A stretch of 64,000 nt of DNA from Tipula vernalis (lineage: Eukaryota; Arthropoda; Insecta; Diptera; Tipulidae): contig OY282559.1 of assembly GCA_958295665.1 (NCBI GenBank), positions 247,252,764 to 247,316,763 of the forward strand, written 5' to 3'. The translations under genes were made by a program, and so were the position numbers. The notes beneath the pieces are model-generated. The model searched no databases. It saw nothing but the letters and a program-made list of their open reading frames with translations, and was not told the origin of the DNA. This document shows, in pieces, positions 33,185 through 45,400 of this stretch. Position 1 is the first letter of the stretch. Each line of letters opens with the position of its first letter.

Positions 33185-33840
33185 GGCCGACGATTTGTAA
33201 CTATTGTATTTCATTGAGTATTTTTTGGAGTGGTTTTAAGAAATTCGTTTGATATGATACCTGACCTAATTATGTTTTTATTGGCGCCCAGTATCGATTA
33301 ACAGTGTTGCTGTGCATTTCAATTGATCGCTGTAACACCATAGGTATGAAAGAAAATTTAATTTTAATCTTCCGAGTCGGAGTTCAGATCTATCTGAAAA
33401 TTTTCCGTATTTCACTCAGGATTCTCTTGTGAGTCCAGTAGCACTGGAGAAGGGTCTCGTGTTTGCTGTGTGACCTCATGATTATTGATAACATTTTTAT
33501 TAAACGTATTTCTTGATCTCATTGACAGATCTACGTCCATTGGGATTGGTTGATGCCTTTCGCCCTATGAGGCGAAATTGGTTGTTTCGATGTTGAAACA
33601 AATTTGCTTTTTGTTGGCCAGTATTATTCATACTTTGCTCGTGGGGAACAAATTGGGTGTGGGGTTGACTTGACCTTTTGGCACTGTTTGAGATTTGCTC
33701 ATTGCAACTAATCTTGCTAAGGAAGGCATACACTTCTTCGACGCCTTTCGGTTTCGCTGCTTGAGCGTACCCGAAATATGGTTTTATTAGTCCTGAGAAG
33801 AAGGTAGCTAATGCTAAATTACTAATAGACACCCAAGAAT
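33185..33840 (-). pseudogene. gag: Errantivirus/Gypsy gag C-terminal remnant
   Basis: The 110-residue frame 33832-33500 includes LALATFFSGLIKPYFGYAQA, KPKGVEEVYAFLSKISCNEQ and a Gln/Asn/Arg-rich tail (FQHRNNQFRLIGRK), like the end of errantivirus gag proteins that lack a zinc knuckle. After the stop an acidic stretch (IDLNSDSED) follows near 33385. Position and direction fit the protease at 28556 once the TTA element is removed. The N-terminal gag and 5' LTR are not recognisable to the right. Confidence 0.65.
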
Positions 33841-33849
33841 CATTATATA

Positions 33850-34189
33850 ACTTATTTTGTTTTGATTATGCTTTAATATTCTTCACTATCTCTTTTATTT
33901 TATTAAAATATTCATTTATTACTAGCAAATTTATTAACTATCGGCTGCATAGGTAGCTGAAATCTCATCGATTCTCTAATACTAACATTCCTTTCCTAAC
34001 CTTCAATTTTGTTGAATGTAAATGAACAAGTAAAGCTTTTAGTAAAAAACATATTTCTTCCTATCGTCTAGTCTCGCATTAATTAAAAGTATCTGATTTT
34101 GAGAGTAGATGACACGAAGCATCTTGCAATTCAATGCTCTGACGATTTCTAAGTATATCGAAAAAGCATCACCAACTTCCAATATAATT
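33850..34189. other. AT-rich sequence, no gene seen
   Basis: Between the gag remnant and the satellite array. It might include decayed 5' sequence of the errantivirus, but I cannot support an LTR. Confidence 0.4.
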
Positions 34190-34823
34190 TGAATAAGCAT
34201 AAAATATGTATTTGCAAAAATCGTTAATTAGTTTTAAGTTTGATAATTTCAACAAGTTTGGGTTTTAACTTAACTTTTAACGATGAACCTTTTTCATACT
34301 TTTAGGTTTTTGTTAAAATGTTTTATATATTTGCAAAAAAATCATGAACTTTTAATTTTATAAGCTTTCAATTTTCAAAGCATTTTAACCAAACCATTTT
34401 ACTCAGAAATATGAACGATAATTTTTTGGGATAAATTTAGAATATTTATTAACAATGAGCTTTAGGCTTGATAATTAATTTATACTATGTATTTGGGTTT
34501 AAACTTAACATTTCTGAGCCTTTTAATAATTTCTGGTTTTTGTTACAATGTTCACAATGTTTTATGTGCAAATAATATGTATTTGCAAAAACTTTCAAGA
34601 GCTTTTGGTTTTAAGAGCTTTCACCGATCGAAACTTTTTAAACAATTTATCCCAAAATTCTGTTACCCTTTGTAACGATATTTTGGAATAAATTTAGAAT
34701 GTTTGTTTGAGCTTTTAGTTTGAACTTAACATTTTTGAACTTCCAATGAGTTTGAACTTAACATTTTTGAGCCTTTTCATAATTTGAGGTTTTTGTTAAA
34801 ATGTTTTATGAACATAAATTATA
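34190..34823. repeat. Diverged tandem satellite, left block (~250-bp period)
   Basis: Units share TATTTGCAAAAA, GAGCTTTTAG..TTTTAAGAGCTTTCA, GGAATAAATTTAGAATRTTTG, GCTTGATAATTAATTTATAC, GAACTTAACATTTTTGAGCC and GGTTTTTGTTAAAATGTTTTAT in the same order. Successive TATTTGCAAAAA starts at about 34327 and 34580 give a period near 250 bp. The array continues at 37668 after the Tigger element. Confidence 0.7.
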
Positions 34824-37665
34824 TCACTCAAACCTGTTTTTACACGGTGTTTTTTTACACGATTTTAATTACACGATTAACTAATTATCGTGTTAAAAAA
34901 AAAGCCATTTTAATTACACGGTAAACCAATAATCGTGTTAAAAAAACACGCAAATTATTTTAAAAATGTTTAAATTAAATTTAGTACATATTTAGTACTC
35001 CTCTTTAGTTTCTGATTATTTTACAGTGGTATTATGCACATACATACACATATTTATTATATAATTGGGGGATTCCCATTTCATAGTTTATTAATTCTTT
35101 TTAACCATATTGCGGCGTTCGTATTTCGCAGTTTGTATTCAGTTGTTCAACGATGAACATCGAAAGATAATTTAATTCTTTATTTAATAAATTGTTACAA
35201 CTTTTTTAACGTAATACAAAATAAAATATCTTAAAATTGATTTTATAAATCCATTGCAAATTGTGTTTTCATGTGAGTTTTATAACGTTGTCAACTAAGT
35301 TTTATAATTTTACGTTTATTAACTGTATTTTTATAGTGAAATTGAAACTCAGGTAAGTCCAAATTTTAAAATATAATTTATGTAGGTAAGAAAATAATTT
35401 CAAATATTTCGTTAATCCTCTCCAGAAATGACGGATAAGCCATCAAAACGTAAAACTATTTCTTTAGAAACGAAGATGGAAATTTTAGACCATCTTGCTC
35501 AAGGTAAAGGTTCCACATCGGTTGCTAAAATTTTTAAATTACACGAGGCAACCATTCGGACCATTAAAAAAAATGAAGATGCTATCCGACGTTCCGTGTC
35601 GTCTGGTACCAAATTCAGTTCAAAGTCTGGTTCATACACCAGAGATATAATCATGGAAAAAATGGAAAAAGCGCTTTTCACGTGGATTGAGGATCACAAC
35701 CAAAAACACATACCAATAGATGGGATTACCATTAAGGAAAAAGCTTTAAGAATTTATTAAAAATTAAAGGAAATGGAACCATCAACGTCTTCTCAATTAA
35801 TCCACGAAGAAAAAAATAAATTTGCTGCAAGTAACGGATGGTTACAGGGATTTTTGAAAAGACATGCGATACATAATGTGAAAATTAAAGGCGAAGTAGC
35901 TTCCGCGAATACTGCAGCAGCTAAGGAATATCCTTTAAAACTTGAGAAAATCATTGAAGACGGCGAATATACGATTGACCAAGTATTTAATGCAGACGAG
36001 ACTGGCCTTTTTTGGAAGAAGATGCCCAAAAGAACGTTTATTGCCAAATCAGAAAAAGTTGCTTCTGGTTTCAAGGTTGCTAAAGACCGCATCACGTTCC
36101 TATTCTGCTGTAACGCATCAGGAGATTGCATGCTAAAACCGTTGCTTGTCAATCGGTCACTTCGGCCAAGAGCATTAAAAGGTGTAAATCTAAAAAATCT
36201 ACCAGTTCATTGGGTGGCAAACAAAAAAGCATGGGTTACGATATCAGTGTTCAATGAGTGGTTCAATTCGTGCTTTGTTCCTGAGGTTAAACGTTATTTA
36301 GAGAAAAAAAATTTACCTTTTAAAGCCCTCCTGTTGATAGATAATGCACCCGGACATAACATCGTTTCAGATCATCCGAATATTAAAATTGTTTTCATGC
36401 CTCCTAACACCACATCTTTAATTCAACCACTGGACCAGGGTATAATTGCTACATTTAAAGTGTATTACGTACGACGCTCATTTCAATACATTTTGAATAA
36501 AATGGAAAATGATGAAACGGTAACTGTTATTGATGCCTGGAAACAGTTTTCTATTATGGACTGCATAAATCATTCAGCTTTAGCACTATCTGAAATAAAG
36601 CCATCGACTTTAAATGGTTGTTGGAAGAATATTAGGCCAAAATGTGTGAAGAACAAAGATACTGCTTCATCAAATAGAACTGAGGTGTATGAAGAAATCA
36701 TCTCATTGGCCCAAACAGTTGGCGGTGAAGGTTTTAATAATTTATCCAGGAACGACATAGATGAAATAATTGTCGATAAACCTCTAAACGACGAGGAGTT
36801 ATTAGAAATCGTACAGGAGCAAGTTGACCTGAAATCAAGCAGTGATGAGGACGAACCATCACCATTGGGAATTAATTCAATCCTTGAAGGTCTTCAATTG
36901 GCCAATAAATTAAGAGATCATTTTATGTCGAATGATCCAATGATAGATCGAGCTCTTAAATTTCAATCCGATTTAAATAATTGTATAGCTCAATACAAAA
37001 AATTGTATAATGAGCTGTCCAAAAAAGGGGCACAGCGACATATTACTGAATTTGCCTATAAAATTCATCAAACTGCATCTAAAAATATTGGTGAAAATGT
37101 CTCTGATGTAGCAGATGGTCAATTGTCGTTAAACGCAAATGAAAGTGCCATACAAACTATTTCAGTTGATGAAAGTGATATTGAACCAATTCCGCACAAA
37201 CGAACGCGAGTGCTATCGGAAAGCGACTCGGAATAAAATTAAATTATTTATGTTTATACATAGAAATTAATTTTAACAAACAAATGAAACAAAAAAGTTC
37301 CTGAACATATTGTGATTATGATTTTTTTCTTTTTTTAAAAATCTGGTCTCATTAATTATTTATTTTAGTTTTTAGTTTTTAGAAGACTGTGAAATGTGAT
37401 TTTTTTGTTACCTAATATGCACTGAAATAAAATAAGTATGAATGCATTATTGTGCATAATAAAACCAAATTTATAGTTCGAATGTGTATTTTTTGTACAT
37501 ATTGTTGTTTTTATTATGTAAATTTATTAATGATTAAAAGTTTGAAGTCAAAGAACAAATAAAACTACTGGTTTTAAATAAATACGTATGTTTTTTTTTT
37601 TTACACGATTTTTTTTTACACGATATTCTCTGGAACCTATCCACCGTGTAAAAACAGGTTTAGTG
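34824..37665 (+). mobile_element. Tigger/pogo-type DNA transposon, complete, in satellite
   Basis: Terminal inverted repeats CACTCAAACCTGTTTTTACAC (left) and CACTAAACCTGTTTTTACAC (right, complement) enclose one transposase. TA flanks both sides (34822-34823 and 37666-37667), as expected for the Tc1/mariner/pogo superfamily. Sub-terminal repeats of the type TTTTTTACACGATT and ATCGTGTTAAAAAA lie on both sides and could be extra transposase sites. On both sides the host sequence is the same satellite, so the insertion is well defined. Confidence 0.85.
35428..37236 (+). pseudogene. Tigger-type transposase with one in-frame stop
   Basis: One reading frame of 603 codons with a single TAA at 35758-35760. 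The N-terminus KRKTISLETKMEILDHLAQG is a CENP-B/pipsqueak-type helix-turn-helix. KFAASNGWLQGFLKRHAIHN is the second (Tc5/CENP-B) DNA-binding domain. Counting from the ATG at 35773, the DDE_1 catalytic acids lie at D75 (VFNADETGLFW), D190 (LLLIDNAPGH) and D221 (NTTSLIQPLDQGIIATFK). The tail is acidic (SSSDEDEPS and SESDSE). Everything else is open, so the stop may be the only lesion. From the ATG at 35773 a 487-residue protein lacking the first HTH could still be made. It would cut and paste elements with these ends at TA. Confidence 0.9.
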
Positions 37666-37667
37666 TA

Positions 37668-38330
37668 TTGCAATATTTGCAAAAAATGTCGAAACCTTAG
37701 CTTTAGGAGCTTTCACGTATCATAGCTTTTTAAACCAAATCGTTTACTTTTTGTTCTGAAATTTGATATTTTGAAAGAAGGTGGGATTTTGGAATAAATT
37801 TGGAATATCTGTTTTCAATAAGCTTTAAGCTTTACAATTAGTTCCTACCTTTTAGGGCTTGAACTTAACATTTTTTAACTTTTTAATAATTTCAGGTTTT
37901 TAATTAAATGTGTGATAAGCATAAATTATGTATTTGCAAAAATTGTCAAGAGCTTTAGCTTTCATGACGGAATTTCGGGTATTATTTAGATTATTTGTGC
38001 TCAATGTGAACTATTAAAAGCTTTCAGTTTTAAGAGCTTTTCACCAACACCATTTGAATTTCAAATGTGATATTATAAAGGAAGGTGCTTTACGCTTGAT
38101 AATTTATTTATACTTTCTCGGTCATTTTTGTGCCTTTCCATAAATTCTGTCTTTCATTAAAATGAGTTAAATTTGGGCATATATTTTCAACTGAAATCAT
38201 TTTATTCAGAAATTTGATAATACAATGCATATTTTTTGTGGAAAATTTAGAATATTTGTTCTCAATGTAAGTTTCGAATAATCTACAGGAAGTCGGAGAA
38301 ATATCGAAACTTTGGCATATTCTCACAAGA
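37668..38330. repeat. Diverged tandem satellite, right block
   Basis: Continuation of the ~250-bp repeat. TATTTGCAAAAA-type starts at about 37675 and 37930, with the GGAATAAATTTGGAATATCTG, GAACTTAACATTTTTTAAC and TTTTAAGAGCTTT blocks in order. Units become harder to see toward 38330. Confidence 0.65.
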
Positions 38331-39201
38331 TCTTTTAAATATCACAATTTAGATTTATTTGTGTAAATCTGCAACTTCTTACAACGCAAAGCTAACCGCA
38401 GAACATTGCCTTACAAAATTAGAATAAATTCGAAAATCTATAAAGATCTCGAATAATCCTAGAAATGTCAAAAACTTAAGAAATCTAGAATAAACCGCGG
38501 AACAATATTCTTTATATTCTGTGAATCTCGATTGATCTCGAACAATTTCAATTATCCCGAAAAATCTGGATATTAATGAATAATATCGGAAACACTGTAA
38601 AAATCTAAATTCGCGTAAATATGGAATTATTTGTCAAGTAACTTAATGTTACTAACACTAATAAGCAAGTTAAGACAAAGCTCAACAAAGAGATATGTAA
38701 CAAAAATAGAAGCCTCGGATCTTATCGGGTAATTTTTTTGAATATCGAACAATCGTATTCTTCGAATAGGCTCTAAAATTCTCGAATAACATCGAACTAT
38801 CAAATACACTCGACTAAAATCTCAAACATACTCGAATAATCTCGAAAATCTCGAATAACCACACTGTTTCGTGACACCGAATCAGCAATTAAACTCCAAA
38901 AATCTCGAGAAATTTTAAAAAGTGATCAAAAGATGAAACCTGAGACAAGCGGAAATCAAATCGGGAAGCGAGAATTAGCAAAATCAGGAAAACCCCACCA
39001 AAAACAACTAAAAAAAACACCTTCACTAGTTGCAAAATTAAGTTGGCATTTGCGTTTCCCTTATAAAATAGTTTTTCAAAATAAACCTGTAAATTTCATT
39101 TTTATTTACCGTTTACTGGTAATCAAAAGATCCACTAAATGACAAACTATAAGTTGAACGAACGGTAATTGATTATAGAGACTGACTGGTTTGGCTCAAG
39201 T
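38331..39201. other. No gene; short CTCGAATAATC-type repeats
   Basis: From about 38450 to 38890 motifs such as CTCGAATAATCTCGAAAATC recur irregularly, a degenerate short tandem repeat. Nothing coding is convincing. Confidence 0.5.
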
Positions 39202-39734
39202 CACAGTGGTCTGGAAAGGCAGTAAAGTTTGGCCACCATGACCCGCCCGGGAAATAGACAAATTATGCTCCTTGGACCTTGAGAACTTCGAAAATTACCC
39301 CCCCCCCCCCCCCCCCCCCGAAATCGCCGCTGATCCTTTTTTACTCTTTTCCATACTTTTTGCGTGATGAGAAAATGCGAAAATTCAATGATTTCGGGAA
39401 TTAAAAGCGCGCAGAAATTTCCGCGTGTGCGTGTCCGGGAGTGACATTAACGGGTATACACTAAATACACTAAAGTCTCTAGGTACGGGGACTCGTCCTA
39501 CATGTATGTGTGTGAGTAAAATTAGTTTATTGTTATAATTCATAAGATATGTATAACACAAATGCAAGTAACCATCAATTTCAATTATTCAAACACTTGA
39601 AATGAGTATAAATATATATTCATCTTCCTGTTGCACAAATTAACAGTGTACATCAGCTTCTTAGTCCTATAACAGATTGGAATTAGTACAAAGATCATTA
39701 TATTATTGAATAATATAATGAAGCCTCTTACGAA

Positions 39735-41288
39735 TTAAATGTGTTTTGAGGAAAATTCTACCACTGCTGATCTCAATCTCTGGGAGTACTGTGGGTCCAA
39801 AATATTGTTGATCTTCCATCGATTCAAGAATTTCAAAAATTCATGATGAACTGACTCGCCCGCTTGCTCGGACCAGAGCCCCCTTACAAAACTAAGGCTT
39901 TCTTTTATATGGCGAATCGCTACGTGAATCTTCAAGGTCTCACTTATTCCAGTTGCCAGGACCGCTTTTCTCAATTCATCTACATATTTTGACAAATTTT
40001 CTTCATTTTTCCTGATACTGAAACAAGCTTCTACAATTGTGTTCATTGATTGGAAAGTAGAAACGTAGGGTATCATGATTAATTCACCACCAACTGCTCC
40101 ACTAATTTCTTTATTGAACAATTTTTCTGGTTCCTTAAGAAGCTTCCTACAGGCGTTCTCTTCAAAAACTTCTCCGTGATAGTTTTTGGATATCAACTTG
40201 AGCCCCTGAGGCCATAATATGGCCTTATCCCTGCCTAGCAAAGGTACGAGCCCGTCCCAGAACAAGTGATTTACAAACCCTTGTAGAATGTGAAGCGTTG
40301 GGACAACGCACTTTTCCAAGACAGAAACACTCGATTCTTCGGTAAAAAGCGGCTTATTTATTGTACTATTACTCCTTGGGGCCTGTTTCTTAATACTGCC
40401 AAGTGAAACGAATTTCTGGTAGTTTGATTCTAAATCTCCGTAAGTTTTTAGTCTATAAACATCTTGCTCTAATGAGTATGAAACATCGCTTAAGTCTAAT
40501 TCACGCTCATTGTTTAATTTCCCAATATCTAGTTCTTTTCGACTCCTGAGATTTTGAAGACTCACGAAACAATATGGGCAAGGAAAGCTCGATGTAGCCG
40601 TTTGTTGACCGTTTACTAGCAGAAGAAGCTTGAAATCTGACAAGAATTTGAATGGAATAGAATTTATTCTAATCAAATCAAATAAAATTTTCACGTTATC
40701 ATAAGTTTCACTGATTAGGGGGACGATACCCAACATTATCAACTTATGAATTCCTGTTAACTTCCCTTCATTGTTGTTTGAGTCTAATTTTTGTTTTTTA
40801 GAACCAACCACACGTAGATAATCTTCTGGAAGAATAGTCATACAAATCTTGAAGAAGCCTTGACCCCCGTTAGCCATAACTTTAATAACGTAATTGCCAA
40901 TTAAATTTCTTCTTACTAAAACACACTCTAATATTTCTTCGGCATCAGCCCACACTACAGGTCTTTCTTGTTTATTTATATTTTTATCGACTTTGAAAAT
41001 CAAAATAGTACTGTTATATACGTCATCTAATGCCTTGGATTTTTTTGACGCTTCTGCTAAATAATTGCTAGGAACCGATTTTCGACCGATATTCTTTCTA
41101 ATGAAAGTGCATAATTTTTTCATCTGTCTACCAGAAGTACCTGACTGAACTTGAAAATCAAATAAATTATCAGATGAAAATTGGGCGTTTATTCCTTGCT
41201 TGTTCAGATCTCTGGTTTTGCGTCCTCCCGTACTCATTTTCACCATGGTCTTGGTGGCCTGCATTTTCTGGACGCCAGTGACGTACAA
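39735..41288 (-). CDS. Putative transposase of the AAGT element, 517 residues
   Basis: Open from 41288 to 39735. I recognise it only as a multi-copy eukaryotic transposon-type protein, not a named family. Visible blocks are KVMANGGQGFFKICMTILPE (residues about 136-155), LTGIHKLIMLGIVPLISETY (about 176-195), IRINSIPFKFLSDFKLLLLV followed by a C-x2-C in SSFPCPYCFVSL (about 205-245), CVVPTLHILQGFVNHLFWDG (about 335-355), and a C-terminal helical region with SLSFVRGLWSEQAGESVHHE (about 470-490). Acidic residues in ISETYDN, LSDF and SEQAGE could belong to an RNase-H-like active site, but I cannot prove it. It probably acts on the 310-bp inverted repeats. Its true start probably lies upstream, in the damaged region 41290-41925. 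Confidence 0.65.
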   Translation of the reverse strand: MYVTGVQKMQATKTMVKMSTGGRKTRDLNKQGINAQFSSDNLFDFQVQSGTSGRQMKKLCTFIRKNIGRKSVPSNYLAEASKKSKALDDVYNSTILIFKVDKNINKQERPVVWADAEEILECVLVRRNLIGNYVIKVMANGGQGFFKICMTILPEDYLRVVGSKKQKLDSNNNEGKLTGIHKLIMLGIVPLISETYDNVKILFDLIRINSIPFKFLSDFKLLLLVNGQQTATSSFPCPYCFVSLQNLRSRKELDIGKLNNERELDLSDVSYSLEQDVYRLKTYGDLESNYQKFVSLGSIKKQAPRSNSTINKPLFTEESSVSVLEKCVVPTLHILQGFVNHLFWDGLVPLLGRDKAILWPQGLKLISKNYHGEVFEENACRKLLKEPEKLFNKEISGAVGGELIMIPYVSTFQSMNTIVEACFSIRKNEENLSKYVDELRKAVLATGISETLKIHVAIRHIKESLSFVRGLWSEQAGESVHHEFLKFLNRWKINNILDPQYSQRLRSAVVEFSSKHI

Positions 41289-41289
41289 A

Positions 41290-41925
41290 ACTGTTCTTGT
41301 TGTGTTGCAGTAAGAGTCTCAACAAACTTTTCAATATTAACTCTCTTACGAGCGGGCTTACTTTTTGAGCAGCACATATGTATATCTGATGCCTCTACTA
41401 GTACGTTGGAAGCAAATATTACAAATTTTAAAAGTCGAACCTGATTTTTCTACCGGCGCACGCATCACTTTAGTTTCAGTTGCTTCAGGAGATTTTTGAG
41501 CATGCATGCCATTTTCAGATGTTATTTTTGAACGTGATATTATTGGTACACCTATCCTTCATTTTTTGTCACCTTTACAACGTGCAGTTTGGCACATATA
41601 ACATTCACAAGAAACTATACTTGATTCACCACCTACATTCGTAGTTGGGCATGATTTTGAATGATCGGCCTGAGTTCTCCGCGGTCTCTGGATGTAAGTT
41701 TTCATCTGGAATTCTTCGACAATTCACACAGATACTAGTCGGAAATCGAGGATCGGACAATCGAAAATTCACATTTATACGACTTTGTATCTGCTCCTCG
41801 CGACATGGCGTTATTCGAAAATACTCCAATGTTCTACCACTTAAAACAATTTTCCGACCACAAGGTGCACAAATTTTCCTTCGGTTTTCGCTATGATTGC
41901 ATTTGTGATCGCATTTACTGCCCAT
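41290..41925 (-). pseudogene. N-terminal cysteine-rich part of the AAGT element protein
   Basis: The frame 41925-41626 starts MGSKCDHKCNHSENRRKICA and holds C-x3-C, C-x2-C (ICAPCGRKI), and a later SICVNCRRIP pair, like a small zinc-binding domain at the start of this protein family. Sequence 41625-41300 in another frame adds CECYMCQTARC and KICNICFQRT before stops. It is either a frameshifted N-terminus of the 517-residue protein or exons separated by introns. The cysteine pattern suggests DNA binding. Confidence 0.5.
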
Positions 41926-42494
41926 GTTTCACAAAATATAAAATAGCAAATGAAGACTTATAAATGTTAGAAGTAATATTCAAGATGTGAAGTGGATGAT
42001 ATTTCACGCACGACTGACTTGGAAAACGTGAAAATTGTTTTTGTTGTGAAAACTCGAATTGAGCGCTCACACACACATACACACGCCTTCATGAAAGAAA
42101 CTATCATAAAAATACAGTGTGACTTCATGAATTCTATCTGAAAGCGCATAAATGGTTCATACAAACAATAACACCCACACACACACGTTCACTCACACAC
42201 ATACATGTAGGACGAGTCCCCGTACCTAGAGACTTGAGTGTATACCCATTAATGTCACTCCTGGACACGCACACGCGGAAATTTTTGCGCGCTTTTAATT
42301 CCCGAAATCATTGAATTTTCGCATTTCTCAGCACACAAAATGTATGGAAAAGAGTAAAAAAGGATCAGCGGCGATTTCGAAGGGGGGGGGGGGGTAATTT
42401 TCGAAGTTCTCAAGGTCCAAGGAACATAATTTGTCTATTGCCCGGGCGGGTCATGGTGGCCAAACTTTACTGCCTTTCCAGACCACTGTGAAGT

Positions 42495-45400
42495 GAGAGA
42501 AACAAGAATTTATTTTCAGTTGCGTTTATGTATCTTTCATATATCATAAGCTGCAAACACCAGCAGGTTACTATAAGCTCCCTTTTTCAAATTAAATTTA
42601 AACTTTTTCAAAAGAAAATTTATCTGTTGGCAAATCAAATTCAACCTTTTCTAATCAAAACTTGATTTGTAAAAGGTTGAATTTGTTTGGCTAAAGGCTC
42701 AGTTTGATTTGTAAAAGGTTGATTTTTGATAAATGGAAAAGTGGTAAACTTGGAGTTACGCAAAACGTATAATACAAATAAATCAACCCAGCAAACACAA
42801 AAATCATTGTCGCTTGATGTCGAAAGCTTTTACTTTAAACGAGTTTATCTAATTTTCTTCTAAATCTAAATATAGTTTAGAACTGTCTTAAGGAAATATT
42901 TAATAGCAACATGAACGATTTCTTCTTTGCAAATTTCCAAGAAATGTACCGTTCTGAAAATTTGCACTATAAGCTTAATCTGAGCTATCTAATCTAAAAT
43001 TTGAACTAATAAAGGAAATCTCATGGGCCCCAACAATCGTGGCCTCTCTCCCGCGGCTGCGGGTGCTGCGGGTACCTAGTTACGCCATTGGGTTATAAAT
43101 AAATGGAAAATCAGTTACTAATTAAAATTATCCTTTAATGCACTTATAATTTAATTAAAGAGGAACAATTTCTCTATTTAGATGTCGCGATTCTATTTAT
43201 AATTTCAGTAAAAATTATAGCAAGGTAGATGTCTCGGAACAATATTACAGTTTCTAGTTATTAACTATTTTTCCAATTTTTTGCTTATTCATTATTACGA
43301 TTGTGATACTCCAAATCAAAATATCTTTAAAACCAAAATTATATTAAACATTTATATATATTATAAAAATTTCATCGTAAACACAATTACAGTCCACTAA
43401 AATATAACTTGTGACATACAGTGGAGCTGCGATTTACCATTCAATTTTGGGTAATTTTCATAAACCATTGCGGCTGCACCCCAATAGGTAAACAGCAGAA
43501 AACTTTATGTGTTGTTTTAGGTGCGAAACATCGCAACTCCGTTTATAACTTTGCAGCACATTAAATAAACATAACAGGTGATGTTATTTACAGATATTCG
43601 AAGAGGTATCTAGAACTAAAGGATATGTTGTATGTGGGCGTCAATAGTCAAACGAAACTAATTTATTCTCGGAATTGCTTCTTGGTTTTGTAAAACTACA
43701 TTAACATTAATGGCATTCTCAACATTTTTCGATTGGTTAATCAGAAAAAAATAAAGAGGCTATTCATTTATAATATATCTACCAAAAAAGTAGAAATATC
43801 AAATATATTAAAAGAATGCTACGACGGCTACAAGATTCTCCATCAGGAGGACGAGTAAAAAAAAATCGAATTTTCCAAATTTTACTTGCTTCGTCCTAAA
43901 AACTGTGTGCAACCAGAAAGCAGTGGGACGCATACAGTGTTTGTTTTTACAATACATCAAAATGTAAAATTGATTATTTATGAAGCCAAAATAGAAACTA
44001 TTACAAATGGAGAAATATCGAAATACCAAGATTACATTTCATCTATTGTATATTATGTCCAAAGCCTTAGCTGACATGTTATCTTTTAAAATGCAAGAAT
44101 TGTCCAGGATTAAATTTATTTCGAGAATATTTAAAAAACATATTTCTGGAGTTCGAGGATGCTGATTTATCATTTACTCAGTGAGTTTCAACACACAGAT
44201 GTGATTTGGAAAAGTACTATAAACCGTTAGAAGAATTTTTGGATTTCTTCGTAAAGAAGGTGGAAAACCTGATTCCTCATTACTTAATTTCACTTCAACA
44301 ATCTAGCTTCATAAAAAATAAACAAAATAATTTGGAGATAGGCTCCTAAGCACTTGTTTCATGTGACTTTGCAGAAAATTATTCATTTATAATGCAGAAT
44401 GAAGCTCAGGGTTTTCATTGGAAATGAGCCCTATTTTATATTTTTCGAATAAATACTTTTTTGTATATTTGCACCACCATTTTTAACAAATTCACAAATT
44501 TTTGACCAACTGTATCTTTTGCAACAACAACAACAACAAAAAATTGAGTTCTACAAATTTTTTTTTTTTACCCAGTACTACATCTTCAAAACAAACAAAT
44601 CACAAAATTTAAACATGACTTCCAAAAATTTTTCATTTCACGAATTTTTCACCACGTTCATAATATTGGTCAAGTAGGTTCAAGTTACTTGACGAAATTA
44701 TTAACGGTATTCAATTTAAATATTTTAAATTTAACATAATAATTGGTTTTTAAACTACTAAACCCTCGTTCTCATTAAATGAGAACGAGGCTTTAGTGGT
44801 TTAAAATCCAATTATTAAGTTAATTGTAAAATATTAAAATTGAATACCGTCTTAAAGTGTTAGAGAAGTTAATTCTGAAAAATTTGAGACTATAATCAAA
44901 TTTTTCTAAATTAGCAAGTTTTGTTACCTTAATAAAATTCAATTAAATTTCGATATTTGCATAATAGCAAAATACGGTTGTAGTCATGCCTTTTACTCGA
45001 GGTACATCTACTTTAATAAATTTTTATTCTCAAAATATAAACAATGCCAAACCGACAACCACTACAACATTTTACGTATTTCAAATTTAATTTTAATTTA
45101 TTCCCAATTATTAGTAGTGTATACTGTACAGCAATACATAGTACATAAATAGTACATATTATTACTCCCATTATATGTAAATATATGTACTAACTTCATA
45201 CTGTAACCATTATTATCGTTGTTATTATATTTGTGTTATTTCTATCTCTAAACATATTTATGCTCAAAATACTTGTAGTCGATTCTGCAGAGAGATGCGA
45301 AATTGAATAAAAATAACATTTGCTATATACATTTCGAGTGAATTGGAATTGGTAACAAAACCAACAAAATCTGCATGAGGTACTGTGGAAAAATTATCGG

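Larger units (their letters stand above)
39202..42490 (-). mobile_element. Complete DNA transposon of uncertain superfamily, AAGT duplication
   Basis: Ends CACAGTGGTCTGGAAAGGCA and TGCCTTTCCAGACCACTGTG are inverted. The repeats run about 310 bp on each side with few differences, each containing a long C or G run at the mirrored place. AAGT flanks both sides (39198-39201 and 42491-42494). Two minus-strand coding segments lie inside. A 4-bp duplication of non-TTAA type has been described for Sola and sometimes Academ elements. I cannot assign this one with confidence. Confidence 0.8.

Noticed and set aside
33850..38330. CRISPR array or regular short spacers in the repeated AT-rich region
   Set aside because: The repeats are about 250 bp, diverged and without spacers; this is an animal satellite.
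41645..41896. Plus-strand open frames opposite the transposon proteins (also 35793-36152 and 48528-48995)
   Set aside because: They are shadows of recognisable proteins on the other strand and carry no motif of their own.
43023..43080. GC-rich patch as a promoter or CpG island
   Set aside because: It is under 60 bp, has no TATA or initiator context and no gene follows.
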